DNA of 36,220 bases from Cyanobacteria bacterium SW_9_44_58. GTDB lineage: Bacteria; Cyanobacteriota; Cyanobacteriia; Cyanobacteriales; Rubidibacteraceae. Of this stretch, positions 1 to 9,532 are shown piece after piece (the first letter of the stretch is position 1; the number at the start of each line of letters is the position of its first letter). Both the position numbers and the translations under genes were made by a program. Below the pieces are notes generated by a model. It searched no databases, was not told the DNA's origin, and saw only the letters and a program-made list of their open reading frames with translations. The stretch is from NCBI GenBank assembly GCA_003021905.1, contig PXPI01000105.1:1-36220 (forward strand), given 5' to 3'.

Positions 1-118
1 CTTACAAAGATTTAGTTGATGCGATTACAGAGGCAATGCTAAAAGTAACTAATCAAGATATTCGGAATTGGTTTACTCACTGTTGTTACTGTACCTCATA
101 AATTCGAGAATTGCTATA
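1..118 (+). mobile_element. 3' end of an IS630-type insertion sequence
   Basis: The window opens inside an insertion sequence. It holds the last codons of a transposase followed by a terminal inverted repeat that ends in TTGCTATA at 111-118. IS630/Tc1-type elements insert at TA and duplicate it, which fits the TA at the boundary. The terminal 40 bases (79-118) match 31 of 40 bases of the right end of the MITE at 32724-32845, supporting the idea that this is a real transposon end. The left end lies outside the window, so the length and activity of the element cannot be judged. Confidence 0.75.
3..101 (+). CDS. IS630-family transposase, C-terminal end only
   Basis: Reading from base 3 gives 32 codons and a TAA at 99-101, ending in DIRNWFTHCCYCTS. 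That tail (N-W-F-x-H-C-C-Y) is one I recognise from cyanobacterial IS630-type transposases. The catalytic DDE residues are upstream of the window. The last codons lie inside the terminal inverted repeat, so the gene reads nearly to the end of the element. The stop overlaps, tail to tail, the stop of the truncated regulator on the other strand (86-88). The family call rests on the C-terminal motif and the TA-flanked terminal repeat. Confidence 0.7.
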   Translation, partial: YKDLVDAITEAMLKVTNQDIRNWFTHCCYCTS

Positions 119-385
119 TAAATCAATGAAAAAATTACATTTATTTTCTGTAAGCGCTTGGTCTAGTTCAGCTAGTTTATCCTGTATCTCTGGGCAGTAA
201 TATGCGATATAGCGAGATAGCGGATCTTTGCAATGGTCTGGTCCTTCACACCAAATCAATCTTCCTAATCGAAAGTAAAAAAGCCACCTAGATCCGCTTT
301 CTGATTCAAATTGCCACTGCCCAGTATAAAGATTTTTTCTAAACTCATTATTATGGAGTTTCAGATGATATGTTTTCGTAATCAT
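86..385 (-). pseudogene. PATAN-domain (PatA-type) regulator, truncated by insertion
   Basis: The 99 residues look like the N-terminal part of a PATAN domain, found at the start of cyanobacterial PatA-type response regulators that control phototaxis, pili or heterocyst pattern. The visible signature is the G-x-W-x-F/I-x-S...W-x-F-Y-F-R-L-G-R-L-I-W stretch (about residues 22-45) followed by Y-C-P-E-I. Complete family members continue for about 250-300 more residues to a C-terminal receiver domain, absent here. The final codons (from about L-Y-S-N-S) and the stop are supplied by the inverted repeat of the IS at 1-118, so the gene was cut by that insertion. The start at 385 has the weak upstream purine run GAAGAGAGG. 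A functional truncated product is possible but unlikely. Confidence 0.65.
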
Positions 386-522
386 GTTGATTACCTCTCT
401 TCAGGTATTGACCGGCTTATTATTGGAATAATAATGAATAAGGGTTGCCAATAATGTATAAAGTCACACCAACAGAGAGCATGGAAACAAAAAGTACCTG
501 AAAAACTGAAAATCTTTCAGCG

Positions 523-1005
523 TTAACCATGGAGAGAAATTTTCCGAATAATTTCGCTGGTGGAGGTAGGAACTTCTACAGCTACAAATTGAATCTCCCC
601 GCCATAACTGTGAACAGTTTTTGCTTCTGGTAAATTTTCTAGGGTGTAGTCTCCCCCTTTGGCATAAATATCCGGTTTAAAAGCGTTAATGAGTTCAGTA
701 GCTGTGGTTTCGGGAAAAATAACGACAGCATCGACGACAGTTAACGCCGATAGGACTTCTGCCCGTTGTTGTTCAGGAAAAATAGGACGAAGCGGACAAC
801 CCGGTTTCTGAGGCTTAATCCGTTGCACTGAGCGATCGCTGTTAACTCCCACGACTAACATTTTCCCCAAGGCTTTTGCTGTTTTTAAGTAGCGGACATG
901 GCCCACATGCAATAAATCAAAACAACCATTGGTTAAAACTAAGGGGCGCCATTGTTCTGGATTGCGCTGAATTTCAGTTTGCAGTTGGCTTACAGAATAT
1001 ACCAT
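523..1005 (-). CDS. rfaE2: D-glycero-beta-D-manno-heptose 1-phosphate adenylyltransferase
   Basis: This is a stand-alone nucleotidyltransferase of the RfaE domain II/HldE C-terminal type. It transfers AMP from ATP to heptose 1-phosphate, giving ADP-heptose for lipopolysaccharide or other surface glycans. The cytidylyltransferase signature GCFDLLHVGH (HxGH, about residues 27-36) is complete. The later GVNSD motif, the AKGGDY segment and the C-terminal S/T-rich nucleotide-binding loop (TSTSEIIRK) are present. At 160 residues it is the usual length for the single-domain form; the kinase domain must be encoded elsewhere. It is divergent from the DUF2993 gene, sharing a 163-bp intergenic region that carries a palindromic repeat. 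The function call is firm at family level; the exact sugar is inferred. Confidence 0.9.
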   Translation of the reverse strand: MVYSVSQLQTEIQRNPEQWRPLVLTNGCFDLLHVGHVRYLKTAKALGKMLVVGVNSDRSVQRIKPQKPGCPLRPIFPEQQRAEVLSALTVVDAVVIFPETTATELINAFKPDIYAKGGDYTLENLPEAKTVHSYGGEIQFVAVEVPTSTSEIIRKISLHG

Positions 1006-1025
1006 TTTTCTATTGACGCTCCAAC

Positions 1026-1070
1026 GGTCGTAGCAGGCACCTCCCTAAACGGGAGGTGTAATCTGCGACC
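1026..1070. repeat. REP-like palindromic repeat, copy 1
   Basis: An imperfect palindrome with arms GGTCG...CGACC surrounds a perfect 8-bp stem, CACCTCCC (1038-1045) and GGGAGGTG (1051-1058), with loop TAAAC. A second copy at 4014-4057 has the same arms and stem, but its loop is GTTTA, the exact reverse complement. Both copies are intergenic. This fits a dispersed repeated extragenic palindrome; whether a REP-associated transposase moves it cannot be told from this window. Confidence 0.75.
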
Positions 1071-1112
1071 TCTTCTTCTCTCTCAGTGAAGACGACAGTT
1101 AACATAACTTAA

Positions 1113-1118
1113 TATAAT
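1113..1118 (+). promoter_or_regulatory. Possible -10 element for the DUF2993-DUF167-DUF790 group
   Basis: TATAAT lies 50 bp before the ATG at 1169. No convincing -35 hexamer is seen at 16-18 bp upstream, so only the -10 match supports this. The surrounding sequence is AT-rich, which lowers its weight. Confidence 0.35.
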
Positions 1119-1168
1119 ATACAATTACTATCATAAACTGGTCGTCGTAATCTAAGGAAGGAATCATC

Positions 1169-1918
1169 ATGCTGTTTTCCATTGCAACACAGGATTTGGG
1201 ACAACAAACTTTAAATCGCATTGCCGAATTTGCCCTTGCTACGCAACTCGATGAATCAGAAAAACTCAATGTTGATATCAAAACCGATCCCAGTTTACTG
1301 GCTAAAGGCAAATTAGAATCGCTAACCATTGATGGCAAAGGGTTAGTGATGCAAAAAGATTTGCGGATGCAGAAAATGCTGATTAATCTGGAAAATATTG
1401 CGGTTAGTCCGATGAAAGCCTTAATGGGCAACATTGAGTTAACAGAAACCAGTACTGGCCAAGCGCAAATTCTTCTTACTGATGGGGATATTAACCGCGC
1501 TTTTAATTCCGAGGCGTTGCAAGCCCAAATGCAAAATTTACAGATGCAGGTTGATAACCAGGCAGTGACATTAAATGTTTTAGGTGTGGAATGTCAGCTG
1601 TTAGAACAAGGCAGCGTCAGCATTGATGCGAAAATTAAAATTCAGGAAACCGGAGAAGTTAAGCAAACGTCTTTTACGACTGTTCCTCGCGTTAGCGATG
1701 GGGGAAGAGGCGTTTCTTTAGATAATGTTAGTTATGCCCAAGGCAAGGAATTATCCCCGGAGTTAACTGCTGCTTTGTTGGATAAAGCCCGCAATATTTT
1801 GAACTTGAATAATTTTGAAATGGAAGGCATTTCTTTGGGAATTAATCAGTTAGCCGTGCGAAAAGGAGAATTGAAACTCTGCGCGATCGCGCAAATTACG
1901 AAATTTCCCAACGCTTAA
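1169..1918 (+). CDS. DUF2993 (LmeA-type) lipid-binding protein
   Basis: The 249 residues fit the DUF2993 family, which in actinobacteria includes LmeA, a phospholipid-binding envelope protein, and is universal but uncharacterised in cyanobacteria. The sequence alternates short beta-type stretches ([37 protein letters not shown]) as expected for a lipid-binding beta-rich fold. It ends with a conserved [16 protein letters not shown] segment. No signal peptide is obvious at the chosen ATG, which follows AAGGAA about 8 bases upstream. It is followed after 2 bp by the DUF167 gene, and that gene overlaps the DUF790 gene, so the three look like one transcription unit. Function in cyanobacteria is unknown. 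Confidence 0.8.
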   Translation: MLFSIATQDLGQQTLNRIAEFALATQLDESEKLNVDIKTDPSLLAKGKLESLTIDGKGLVMQKDLRMQKMLINLENIAVSPMKALMGNIELTETSTGQAQILLTDGDINRAFNSEALQAQMQNLQMQVDNQAVTLNVLGVECQLLEQGSVSIDAKIKIQETGEVKQTSFTTVPRVSDGGRGVSLDNVSYAQGKELSPELTAALLDKARNILNLNNFEMEGISLGINQLAVRKGELKLCAIAQITKFPNA

Positions 1919-1920
1919 AC

Positions 1921-2163
1921 ATGCAAAAACTCTCGGTTACAGTTAAACCCAATTCCAAACATCAAACAATTGAAACTGGAGAAGACGGCAAGTTGATAAT
2001 TCGCCTCCAGTCTCCTCCTGCAGAGGGAAAAGCCAATGCCGAATTAATTAAACTGTTAGCAAAAATCTATGGAGTAAAAAAGTCTCAGGTTCGGATCAAA
2101 TCAGGCTTATCTTCTAAAATGAAACAGATTGAAATTGATGAATCGGTGAATGTTAAAAAGTGA
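1921..2163 (+). CDS. DUF167 (YggU) family protein
   Basis: This is a small 80-residue protein of the DUF167/YggU family. The family signature [16 protein letters not shown] (about residues 32-47) is clear, as is the opening V-x-V-K-P-N-S-K motif. The family is widespread and has a compact alpha/beta structure, but no established biochemical role. The ATG lies 2 bp after the stop of the DUF2993 gene and the end overlaps the next gene by 14 bp, so translation is probably coupled in a three-gene operon. Length is normal for the family. Confidence 0.85.
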   Translation: MQKLSVTVKPNSKHQTIETGEDGKLIIRLQSPPAEGKANAELIKLLAKIYGVKKSQVRIKSGLSSKMKQIEIDESVNVKK

Positions 2164-3376
2164 GCATTTAATTCATCGCCAAAATGGGGAAAGTATTATT
2201 CCCAAACAACTGTTAGTGGAAGAAAATAACGGTGCTGTTGATTTAGCCCAGCAACTAATTTGCTGTTTTCAAAATCATGTGGGAAAAGCCCAAAAAGATC
2301 TCGATCGCGCCCTGTACGAATTAGAAGGAGATAGTACCGATTATCGCATTCAACGGGGCTTAGCCCATCTGCTAAAAAACCATTTTGCCACCTTTGAAAT
2401 TATAAGTCCTCTGGAACCGCAAGAACTGCGCGATCGCGCTTTCAGCAAAGCCGCTTATACGACACCCACGCCCCACAACCGTCAGCTTACCCTGGAACAA
2501 TTGGCAACGGAACTTAGCGAGGAACTCAATCGCCCAATTATCGTCTCTAATATCGAACAAGGACTTTACGCCGACCTGCAAGAAAATCGAGTTCTCACCG
2601 ACTTTCAAGCCCCCGCACCGGAAACGCTGTTACATCGCTACAATCTTGCGCAAGTGCAAGGGATTCTCTATCGCGCCACCTACATTCAAATTAATGCCCA
2701 TCGCAATGTTCCAGGGGAATATAAACTCCTATTCCGCTATTTAAAACTCTTTCAATTAATAGCTTATATTGAGGGGGATGCGGACCACGGTTTTACCATT
2801 ACCATTGATGGACCTGCCAGTGTGTTTAAATCTAGCACTCGCTACGGATTAGCCTTAGCAAAACTGTTGCCTGCCCTCCTCCACGTTAGCCGTTGGGATT
2901 TGAAAGTCGTTATCGAGACGCGCGATCGTTACAGTAAAGCCGTGCGACAAGGGCGATTCAGCCTTGATAGCAATTGCGGTCTCATTAGCCATTACCCCCC
3001 AGGGAAACCCTACGACAGTATGCTGGAACAATCGTTTGCCAAACGATGGAAAAAAGAAAAAACGGCGTGGAAATTGGAGAGAGAAGTGGATTTAATTCCC
3101 ATTCCCGGCAGCGTCATTATTCCTGACTTTCGCCTAGTGCATCCCAACGGAGAGGAGTTTCTCTTAGAAATTGTCGGTTATTGGCGACCGGAGTATCTCA
3201 GGAAAAAGTTCTATCAACTGCGTCGTGCCCAAGTAGATAATTTGATTTTAGCCGTATCAGAACGTCTCAATTTAGACAAAGCAGGGGTTAACTTTCAGAA
3301 TGTACCTGCCAAACTCGTATGGTTTAAGGATAAATTATCTCCGAAGGCTGTCTTAGCCGTTTTAGCCAATGATTAA
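2150..3376 (+). CDS. DUF790 (Bax1-like) nuclease
   Basis: The 408-residue protein fits the DUF790 family, which includes archaeal Bax1, a PD-(D/E)XK nuclease that partners the XPB helicase in DNA repair. The nuclease core shows near the C-terminus: IIPDF (catalytic D), then 11 residues later L-E-I-V-G-Y-W (E-x-V type), then R-x-x-Y-L-R-K-K and later N-L-I-L-A-V-S. The N-terminus ([10 protein letters not shown]) aligns with the usual family start, supporting the ATG at 2150 despite its overlap with DUF167. Archaeal Bax1 is usually next to xpb; no helicase is adjacent here, so a partner would have to be encoded elsewhere. Family assignment is from recognisable motifs; activity is inferred. Confidence 0.75.
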   Translation: MLKSEHLIHRQNGESIIPKQLLVEENNGAVDLAQQLICCFQNHVGKAQKDLDRALYELEGDSTDYRIQRGLAHLLKNHFATFEIISPLEPQELRDRAFSKAAYTTPTPHNRQLTLEQLATELSEELNRPIIVSNIEQGLYADLQENRVLTDFQAPAPETLLHRYNLAQVQGILYRATYIQINAHRNVPGEYKLLFRYLKLFQLIAYIEGDADHGFTITIDGPASVFKSSTRYGLALAKLLPALLHVSRWDLKVVIETRDRYSKAVRQGRFSLDSNCGLISHYPPGKPYDSMLEQSFAKRWKKEKTAWKLEREVDLIPIPGSVIIPDFRLVHPNGEEFLLEIVGYWRPEYLRKKFYQLRRAQVDNLILAVSERLNLDKAGVNFQNVPAKLVWFKDKLSPKAVLAVLAND

Positions 3377-3431
3377 TATAATCATAAATTGTTACAATTT
3401 TTAACGGCAACCTTGACGAGAGAGGACAATT

Positions 3432-3914
3432 ATGGAACTACCGGAATCTGTTAAAGTGTGGTCCCAATTTTTTCATCCTGCTTTTATGTGGATTTTATTG
3501 GGAACTTCAGTTTATACCCTATATTTAGGAATCCAATTTCGGCGTGCTCGTACCGGTAACGCAGAAGAAGAAGTGAAGAATAAGAAGGGAAAACTAAGAG
3601 AAAAACACTATAGTATTAGTTCAATTTTATTAGCATTTGTTATCATCGGCAACTTAGGCGGAATGGCAGTTACCTATATCAATAATGGGAAACTGTTTGT
3701 CGGTCCTCATCTGTTAGTTGGTTTAAGCATCCTTGCCCTAATTGCTACTTCTGCAGCGTTAGTTCCTTGGATGACAAAAGGCAATAACTTAGCGCGCAAT
3801 GCCCATATTGTACTTAATGTTGCTGTTTTAGGATTATTTAGTTGGCAAGCATTTACTGGAATGCAAATTCTTTTCAAAATTATTGGCAGTTTAACGGGGG
3901 GTGAATCGGCCTAG
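3432..3914 (+). CDS. DUF4079 membrane protein
   Basis: This 160-residue protein has four likely membrane helices, at about residues 17-33, 62-82, 90-112 and 124-147, with a charged cytosolic loop (about residues 38-58, R-R-A-R-T-G-N-A-E-E-E). It fits the cyanobacterial/plastid DUF4079 family. Histidines placed in or near helices (F-F-H-P, V-G-P-H-L-L, N-A-H-I-V) are suggestive of b-type haem ligation as in cytochrome b561-like proteins, but this is inference. The ATG follows GAGAGAGGAC at a good ribosome-binding distance. It stands 55 bp after the DUF790 gene and may share its transcript. Function unknown. Confidence 0.8.
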   Translation: MELPESVKVWSQFFHPAFMWILLGTSVYTLYLGIQFRRARTGNAEEEVKNKKGKLREKHYSISSILLAFVIIGNLGGMAVTYINNGKLFVGPHLLVGLSILALIATSAALVPWMTKGNNLARNAHIVLNVAVLGLFSWQAFTGMQILFKIIGSLTGGESA

Positions 3915-3934
3915 CATTTTCAATTAATGTCGGG

Positions 3935-3957
3935 GGTTTAACTCTTAGAGCTAAACC
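3935..3957. terminator. Hairpin after the DUF4079 gene
   Basis: An 11-bp stem, GGTTTAaCTCT paired with AGAGcTAAACC around a single T, has one A/C mismatch. It begins 20 bp after the DUF4079 stop. There is no T tract on either side, so it is not a canonical intrinsic terminator. It may act as an RNA 3'-end stabiliser. Confidence 0.4.
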
Positions 3958-4013
3958 TAGATAAAAGTCTAAAAGGGAATCCTCTCGCCTTTAGGCAGAA
4001 GAGGCTCAACAAC

Positions 4014-4057
4014 GGTCTAGCAGGCACCTCCCGTTTAGGGAGGTGTAATCTGCGACC
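4014..4057. repeat. REP-like palindromic repeat, copy 2
   Basis: This is the second copy of the palindrome seen at 1026-1070. Arms GGTC...CGACC and stem CACCTCCC/GGGAGGTG are conserved, with loop GTTTA instead of TAAAC. It sits between the DUF4079 gene and the gyrA promoter region. The core is inverted relative to the arms when compared with copy 1. Confidence 0.75.
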
Positions 4058-4134
4058 AAAAGCGATGAAGGCACTGCCAAATTCAATCGCCGAATTAACG
4101 GCAAACTCACTAACCTGAGCAGGGAACTGCAAGT

Positions 4135-4140
4135 TATAAT
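4135..4140 (+). promoter_or_regulatory. Possible gyrA -10 element
   Basis: TATAAT occurs 100 bp before the gyrA ATG, leaving an untranslated leader of about 90 bases. No strong -35 is visible. The leader contains CTAATCAG and CTGATTA-like segments that could pair (about 4170-4219). gyrA is often supercoiling-controlled, but nothing here proves it. Confidence 0.4.
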
Positions 4141-4240
4141 GGGAAGGTAAATCGTAAAAATTAGTTGCCCTAATCAGAAAAAATCAGGGAATTTCTCTCT
4201 TTTACCTTAAATTCTGATTAAAACGGAGTTTTTTAAAGTT

Positions 4241-6802
4241 ATGACCCCTTCCCAACAGCGGATTATCCCGACCGAACTGAGAAACGAAATGTCTCAATGT
4301 TATCTGGAATACGCCATGAGCGTCATTGTGGGTCGGGCGTTGCCAGATGCGCGGGATGGTCTCAAACCGGTGCACCGACGCATTTTATATGCCATGTATG
4401 AACTGGGACTCACTGCGGATCGTCCCTTTCGCAAATGCGCCCGTGTCGTTGGGGAGGTGTTAGGGAAATATCATCCCCATGGCGATACGGCCGTTTATGA
4501 TGCCTTGGTGCGCATGGCGCAAGACTTCTCCATGCGTGAACCGTTGGTCAATGGCCATGGCAACTTTGGTTCCATTGACAATGATCCGCCGGCGGCAATG
4601 CGTTATACAGAATGTCGCCTCCAGGCTTTGGCAACGGATGCCTTATTGCAAGATATAGAATCAGAAACAGTTGATTTTATCGACAACTTCGATGGATCGC
4701 AACAAGAACCATTAGTTCTTCCCTCTCGGGTGCCCCAATTGCTACTCAATGGTTCCTCTGGTATTGCTGTGGGCATGGCCACCAATATTCCCCCTCATAA
4801 TTTAGGAGAATTAGTGGACGGCGCGATCGCGCTGATTCACAATCCCAATCTGACGACCACAGACCTAATGCACTATATCCCCGCTCCCGATTTTCCCACA
4901 GGGGGACAAATTTTAGGACGCAGCGGCATTAAATCCGCTTACGCTGAGGGAAGAGGTTCCATCACCATGCGGGGTGTCGCTGACATTGAAACCTTGTCGC
5001 AACGGGGGCGACAGGATAAAGAAGCCATTGTGATTACAGAGTTGCCCTATCAAAGCAACAAAGCCACCCTCGTGGAGAAAATCGCGGAACTGGTCAACGA
5101 TAAGAAAATTGAGGGAATTTCCGATATCCGGGATGAAAGCGATCGCGAAGGGATGCGCATTGTTATTGAACTGCGCAAAGATGCTTATCCCCGTGTCGTT
5201 CTCAACAATCTCTACAAACAAACGCCCCTGCAAGTCAATTTTGGGGCAAATATGTTGGCCCTGGTGGAAGGAGAACCGCAGCATCTCAACCTGAAAAAGT
5301 TCCTGGAAATCTTCATTGAATTTCGGGTAGAAACCATCACCCGTCGCACCAACTACCTCTTACGAAAAGCCCAAGAACGGGATCATCTCCTCCAGGGATT
5401 GCTCATTGCCCTAGAAGATATTGAAGCCGTGATTCGCATCATTCGCGGCGCAGCGGATACCGCAACGGCAAAAGGCAATCTCATTGAACACTTTGGCCTT
5501 TCTGAGGTGCAAGCAGATGCCATTCTCCAGATGCAACTGCGACGCCTCACCGCCTTGGAAGCAGAGAAAATTCAAGCGGAACACGAAGATTTATTAGCCA
5601 AAATCAGCGACTACCAGGATATTTTAGCCCGACGGGAACGCATTGAACAAATTATTGAAACAGAACTGATCCAAATTCAAGAAAAATATGCCACCCCCCG
5701 TCGCACCGCTATTGAAAGTTCCGATGGAGAACTTGAGGATCTGGATTTAATTGCCAATGAACAAGCCGTTATTCTCCTCACGGAACAGAGCTATATCAAA
5801 CGGATGCCCGTGAACACCTTTGGATCGCAAAATCGGGCGACCCGAGGCAAAGCCGCCGCCAAAATGAAAGAAGATGATGAAGTTGAACATTTCATTAGCT
5901 GCTGCGATCACGATCATCTCTTATTCTTCAGCGATCGCGGGGTGGTGTATGCCCTGAAGGCGTATCAAGTGCCCATTGGATCCCGCACAGCAAGAGGAAC
6001 GCCGTTGCTGCAGATGTTGCCCATTAGCCAAGAAGAAAAGATTACGACCGTCTTAGCGGTGCGGGAATTTACCGAAGACGATTATTTAATTATGCTCACC
6101 CAACAGGGAAATATCAAGAAAACTTCCCTGTCCGCCTTTAGCAACATTCGCACCAATGGTTTAATTGCCATTTCCTTGGCAGAAGGCGATCAACTACGCT
6201 GGGTTCGGCTTGCCAAAGAAAGCGACAGTATCATTATTGGATCTCGCAACGGCATGGCCATTCATTTCCGCGCCAGCCATGAACAATTGCGTCCCCTGGG
6301 ACGGGCAACGCGGGGTGTTAAAGCCATGAGACTCAAACCCGATGATGAGTTGATTAGCATGGATATTCTCCCTGCCCAGGTGATTGCCGATATGAAAGAA
6401 AATAGCGAGGAAGCGGAAACTGTCGAGGAACCCGCCCAAACGGAAACTTTGTGGATTTTAGCCATTACCCGGGGGGGTTACGGAAAACGGGTGCCCATTA
6501 CGCAATTCCGGTTGCAAAATCGCGCCGGAAAAGGCTTAAGCGCCATGAAATTCCGTAAACAAGACTGTTTAGCAGCTTTAAAAGTAGCCCATGAAGGGGA
6601 AGAGTTGATGCTAATCACCAATCGCGGCATTATTATCCGTCAAGGCACTGATGCCATCCCAAGACAATCTCGGCAAGCCACTGGGGTGCGGGTGCAACGA
6701 TTGGACGAAGAAGACGCGATCGCGGCGGTTGCTTTAGTTCCCCCAGCAGAGGAGGAAGCGGAAGCGGAAAAAGAAGCAGTTGCCAGTGAGGGAGACAATT
6801 AA
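4241..6802 (+). CDS. gyrA: DNA gyrase subunit A
   Basis: This is the breakage-reunion subunit of DNA gyrase (with GyrB, encoded elsewhere), which introduces negative supercoils using ATP. The 853 residues include the winged-helix/tower core and the C-terminal beta-pinwheel with repeated G-x-x-x-R/K blades. Catalytic Tyr122 sits in AAMRYTE, at the same number as in E. coli. The quinolone pocket reads G-D-T-A-V-Y-D, so residue 83 is Thr rather than Ser, with Asp87 kept. The GyrA box in the first blade reads Q-N-R-A-T-R-G instead of Q-R-R-G-G-K-G, and a second related Q-N-R-A-G-K-G occurs later in the pinwheel. The tail is acidic (about the last 20 residues). The ATG follows CGGAG at 11 bp. Its stop overlaps the stop of the ATPase gene on the other strand. 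Confidence 0.93.
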   Translation: MTPSQQRIIPTELRNEMSQCYLEYAMSVIVGRALPDARDGLKPVHRRILYAMYELGLTADRPFRKCARVVGEVLGKYHPHGDTAVYDALVRMAQDFSMREPLVNGHGNFGSIDNDPPAAMRYTECRLQALATDALLQDIESETVDFIDNFDGSQQEPLVLPSRVPQLLLNGSSGIAVGMATNIPPHNLGELVDGAIALIHNPNLTTTDLMHYIPAPDFPTGGQILGRSGIKSAYAEGRGSITMRGVADIETLSQRGRQDKEAIVITELPYQSNKATLVEKIAELVNDKKIEGISDIRDESDREGMRIVIELRKDAYPRVVLNNLYKQTPLQVNFGANMLALVEGEPQHLNLKKFLEIFIEFRVETITRRTNYLLRKAQERDHLLQGLLIALEDIEAVIRIIRGAADTATAKGNLIEHFGLSEVQADAILQMQLRRLTALEAEKIQAEHEDLLAKISDYQDILARRERIEQIIETELIQIQEKYATPRRTAIESSDGELEDLDLIANEQAVILLTEQSYIKRMPVNTFGSQNRATRGKAAAKMKEDDEVEHFISCCDHDHLLFFSDRGVVYALKAYQVPIGSRTARGTPLLQMLPISQEEKITTVLAVREFTEDDYLIMLTQQGNIKKTSLSAFSNIRTNGLIAISLAEGDQLRWVRLAKESDSIIIGSRNGMAIHFRASHEQLRPLGRATRGVKAMRLKPDDELISMDILPAQVIADMKENSEEAETVEEPAQTETLWILAITRGGYGKRVPITQFRLQNRAGKGLSAMKFRKQDCLAALKVAHEGEELMLITNRGIIIRQGTDAIPRQSRQATGVRVQRLDEEDAIAAVALVPPAEEEAEAEKEAVASEGDN

Positions 6803-8508
6803 CTCTTAACAGTTAACGTCCGTAAGCGATTGATGGCAGCGGCTAATTCAAAGCGGCGGAAATAAGTCAAATCGCCTTGGGGAGAAGGGGTAATGACATC
6901 CAATCCTTTTTTTGCCATGTCTTCCTGGATTAAATCTAAAATTTCAGGCAGGGTGCGCTGGCCATCAACATACTGTTTCTTAGCATAAACAATGGCAGCC
7001 GCGATCGCGCGCAGTTGTCCCTGATCCACTAATTGTTCCACCGCCGCTAAATCGATTTCCTCACTGCCGAAGGAGACTTCATCGTCATCTCGGACTTTGA
7101 CATTCACGTCTTTTTTGCCGCGGCTGGGATCGATACTCTTGGCTAGCGGAATACGGGGTGTAATTGTCCCAAACGTCTCTCCCCCTTCAATACTGCGTTC
7201 GGTGCGATTTTCCTGCGCGATCGCTTTGGCTTTCTCTGTCACTTCATAGGGTCGGTAATTTTCCATGGCAATGACCGTATCGGCCATATCGAAATAGTCG
7301 CCGCTGCCGCCCATAACCAGAACTGTCGAAACGTGATAGTCCTGATAAAGCTGTTGGATTTTATCAATAAAGGGCGTGATCGGTTCTTTATCTTTGCTAA
7401 TCAATTGCTGCATCCGATGATCGCGGATCATGAAATTGGTTGCCGTAGTATCCTCATCCACCAATAAAACATTTGCCCCTGCTTCTAAGGCTTCCACAAT
7501 ATTCGCCGCCTGGGAGGTACTGCCGCTGGCATTGGGACTGGAAAAATCAGTAGTAGATCGCCCTTGCGGCAACTGATTAATAAAGGGAGAAATATCCACG
7601 CCAACAACATTTCTGCCGTCTTCAGCCCGAATTTTGACTGCATCAAGGTTCGTAACTGCCAATTCCCGTCCCTCATTGGGCAAATGATTATAAATTCCCA
7701 ATTCCAGCGCTTGCAATAGGGTTGACTTGCCGTGATAACCGCCGCCGACAATTAAGGTAATGCCTTCGGGAATGCCCATGCCTTCGACAGTCCCGCGATT
7801 GGGGCAATCAAAACTCACTTGCAACTCTGGCGGCGACTGAAAAGAAACAACGTTGGGATCATCCAAGGGGCGATCATCGACCCCACTGCGACGGGGTAAA
7901 ATTGCCCCATTGGGCACAAATGCCACTAAATTTCGCTCCGGCAGCTGATCGCGCAACCAGTCCGCATCCTCCACGGTTTCCACATGCTGACGAATCGCTT
8001 TGGGACTTAAAGACTGATAAATTAGGGCTTGATCCACAATTTCCGGGATATCCTCACATAACAGTTCCGCTGCTTGCCGACCGAGAATGCGACGTCCTTT
8101 TGCCGGAAGCCCAACAACAAACCGGGCTTCCACCATTTCTTCATTCACAAGAACGGAACTGCGTTCCAAGATCTCTTGTCCAACCGAGGTAATAGCAATT
8201 AACCCGCTTTTGCCCGTTCCTCGGGAATCGCTAATTTTACCGGCAGCTTGGCGAAACTGGCGGGTTAAATAATCCCGCAGGGCAATTTGCCGACTCGTTG
8301 ACTGATAAAGAAAATCGGGAAATCCGGCAATTGATTGCGGAACTTGTACTCGCATTTGTGAGGGCGCAGCGAAGGGATCGCCCTGTACGTAATCAATAAG
8401 GAGTTTGAAATCAATAAAGTCGTAACTGCCTTTAATGTCTTTATAGGCTTTATAACTTGCATTATCCAATCGCTGGAGAGTGGAACGAAGTTGATCTTGA
8501 TTTTGCAT
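6799..8508 (-). CDS. ABC-class predicted ATPase
   Basis: The 569 residues fit the family of large predicted ATPases of the ABC class (ABC_ATPase). The Walker A motif is G-G-G-Y-H-G-K-S-T (about residues 255-263). Walker B is N-V-L-L-V-D-E-D (about 346-353), followed by T-T-A-T-N-F-M. A further [10 protein letters not shown] segment follows. There are no membrane helices, so this is not a transporter subunit by itself. Members occur scattered in bacteria, fungi and plants with no settled function. The stop (TAA on the minus strand at 6799-6801) overlaps the gyrA stop by the shared TTAA. It is divergent from mtnP, with 135 bp between. Family call good, role unknown. Confidence 0.85.
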   Translation of the reverse strand: MQNQDQLRSTLQRLDNASYKAYKDIKGSYDFIDFKLLIDYVQGDPFAAPSQMRVQVPQSIAGFPDFLYQSTSRQIALRDYLTRQFRQAAGKISDSRGTGKSGLIAITSVGQEILERSSVLVNEEMVEARFVVGLPAKGRRILGRQAAELLCEDIPEIVDQALIYQSLSPKAIRQHVETVEDADWLRDQLPERNLVAFVPNGAILPRRSGVDDRPLDDPNVVSFQSPPELQVSFDCPNRGTVEGMGIPEGITLIVGGGYHGKSTLLQALELGIYNHLPNEGRELAVTNLDAVKIRAEDGRNVVGVDISPFINQLPQGRSTTDFSSPNASGSTSQAANIVEALEAGANVLLVDEDTTATNFMIRDHRMQQLISKDKEPITPFIDKIQQLYQDYHVSTVLVMGGSGDYFDMADTVIAMENYRPYEVTEKAKAIAQENRTERSIEGGETFGTITPRIPLAKSIDPSRGKKDVNVKVRDDDEVSFGSEEIDLAAVEQLVDQGQLRAIAAAIVYAKKQYVDGQRTLPEILDLIQEDMAKKGLDVITPSPQGDLTYFRRFELAAAINRLRTLTVKS

Positions 8509-8643
8509 AGTTAGTTATTGCTTACTTGTCCTTGCTGCTGATTCTTAATCGTTATCTTTTCTTGTCCCCTCTCCCCATCCCTAATTGCCAATGAGTCTTC
8601 TAAAATAACCTAATGTAGCATTCTTATCCAAAACAACTCAATC

Positions 8644-9516
8644 ATGGCGCAAGCAAAAATCGGTGTAATCGGCGGCAGCGGGCTGTATCAAATGGAAGCC
8701 CTGCAAGATGTGGAAGAAGTCACACTGGAAACCCCCTTTGGGAATCCCTCCGATGCCTTTATTATCGGCACCTTAGAAGGAACCAGAGTGGCATTTCTCG
8801 CCCGTCACGGACGGAATCATCATCTTCTCCCAACGGAGTTGCCCTTTCGGGCAAATCTTCACGCCATGAAACAGCTAGGAGTAGAATATATCATTTCTGC
8901 CTCTGCTGTCGGCTCTCTTAAGGAAGAGGTTAATCCCCTTGATATGGTAATTCCCGATCAGTTTATTGATCGCACCCGCAATCGCATCAATACCTTTTTC
9001 GGGGATGGTATTGTTGCCCACGTGGGCTTTGCTGATCCCGTTTGTGAAAAACTCGGGGATATTCTTTATGATTCCATTGCCGCCTTGCAATTAGAAGAGG
9101 TAACCCCCCATCGCGGCGGCAGTTATGTTTGTATTGAAGGCCCCGCTTTTTCTACCAAAGCCGAATCCCATCTCTATCGCAGTTGGGGGGCAACAGTGGT
9201 GGGCATGACCAATGTTCCCGAAGCTAAACTTGCCCGAGAAGCGGAAATTGCCTATAGCACGATCGCGCTGGTGACCGATTATGATTGTTGGCATGAGGAT
9301 CACGATAGCGTCAGTGTGGAAATGGTCATTGAGTATCTGAAAAAGAATGCCGTCAATGCCCAAAAAGTGATTCAAGAAGCCGTGCGCCGCATCAAGGAAA
9401 ATCCGCCCCAATCAGAAGCTCATTCGGCCTTGAAATATGCCATTCTCACCCCGTTTCATCAAGTGCCTGCAGAAACCAAACAGAAGTTAAATGTCTTTTT
9501 GCAAAAGTATTTGTAA
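8644..9516 (+). CDS. mtnP: S-methyl-5'-thioadenosine phosphorylase
   Basis: This enzyme cleaves methylthioadenosine with phosphate to adenine and methylthioribose 1-phosphate, salvaging the by-product of polyamine synthesis. Features of the family are the opening [10 protein letters not shown] phosphate loop, A-R-H-G-R-N-H-H (about 58-65), the long [13 protein letters not shown] motif, [15 protein letters not shown], and V-T-D-Y-D-C-W. The D-Y-D motif is typical of purine-base specificity for 6-amino purines. Length 290 is normal. The ATG at 8644 is directly before A-Q-A-K-I-G-V. The cytosine methyltransferase gene follows after 16 bp and could be cotranscribed. Confidence 0.93.
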   Translation: MAQAKIGVIGGSGLYQMEALQDVEEVTLETPFGNPSDAFIIGTLEGTRVAFLARHGRNHHLLPTELPFRANLHAMKQLGVEYIISASAVGSLKEEVNPLDMVIPDQFIDRTRNRINTFFGDGIVAHVGFADPVCEKLGDILYDSIAALQLEEVTPHRGGSYVCIEGPAFSTKAESHLYRSWGATVVGMTNVPEAKLAREAEIAYSTIALVTDYDCWHEDHDSVSVEMVIEYLKKNAVNAQKVIQEAVRRIKENPPQSEAHSALKYAILTPFHQVPAETKQKLNVFLQKYL

Positions 9517-9532
9517 GCGATTTTGACATCAA

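Noticed and set aside
7902..8272. Plus-strand open frames opposite the ABC-class ATPase
   Set aside because: They lie antisense to a well-supported gene and show no family motifs; open frames opposite GC-balanced genes are common.
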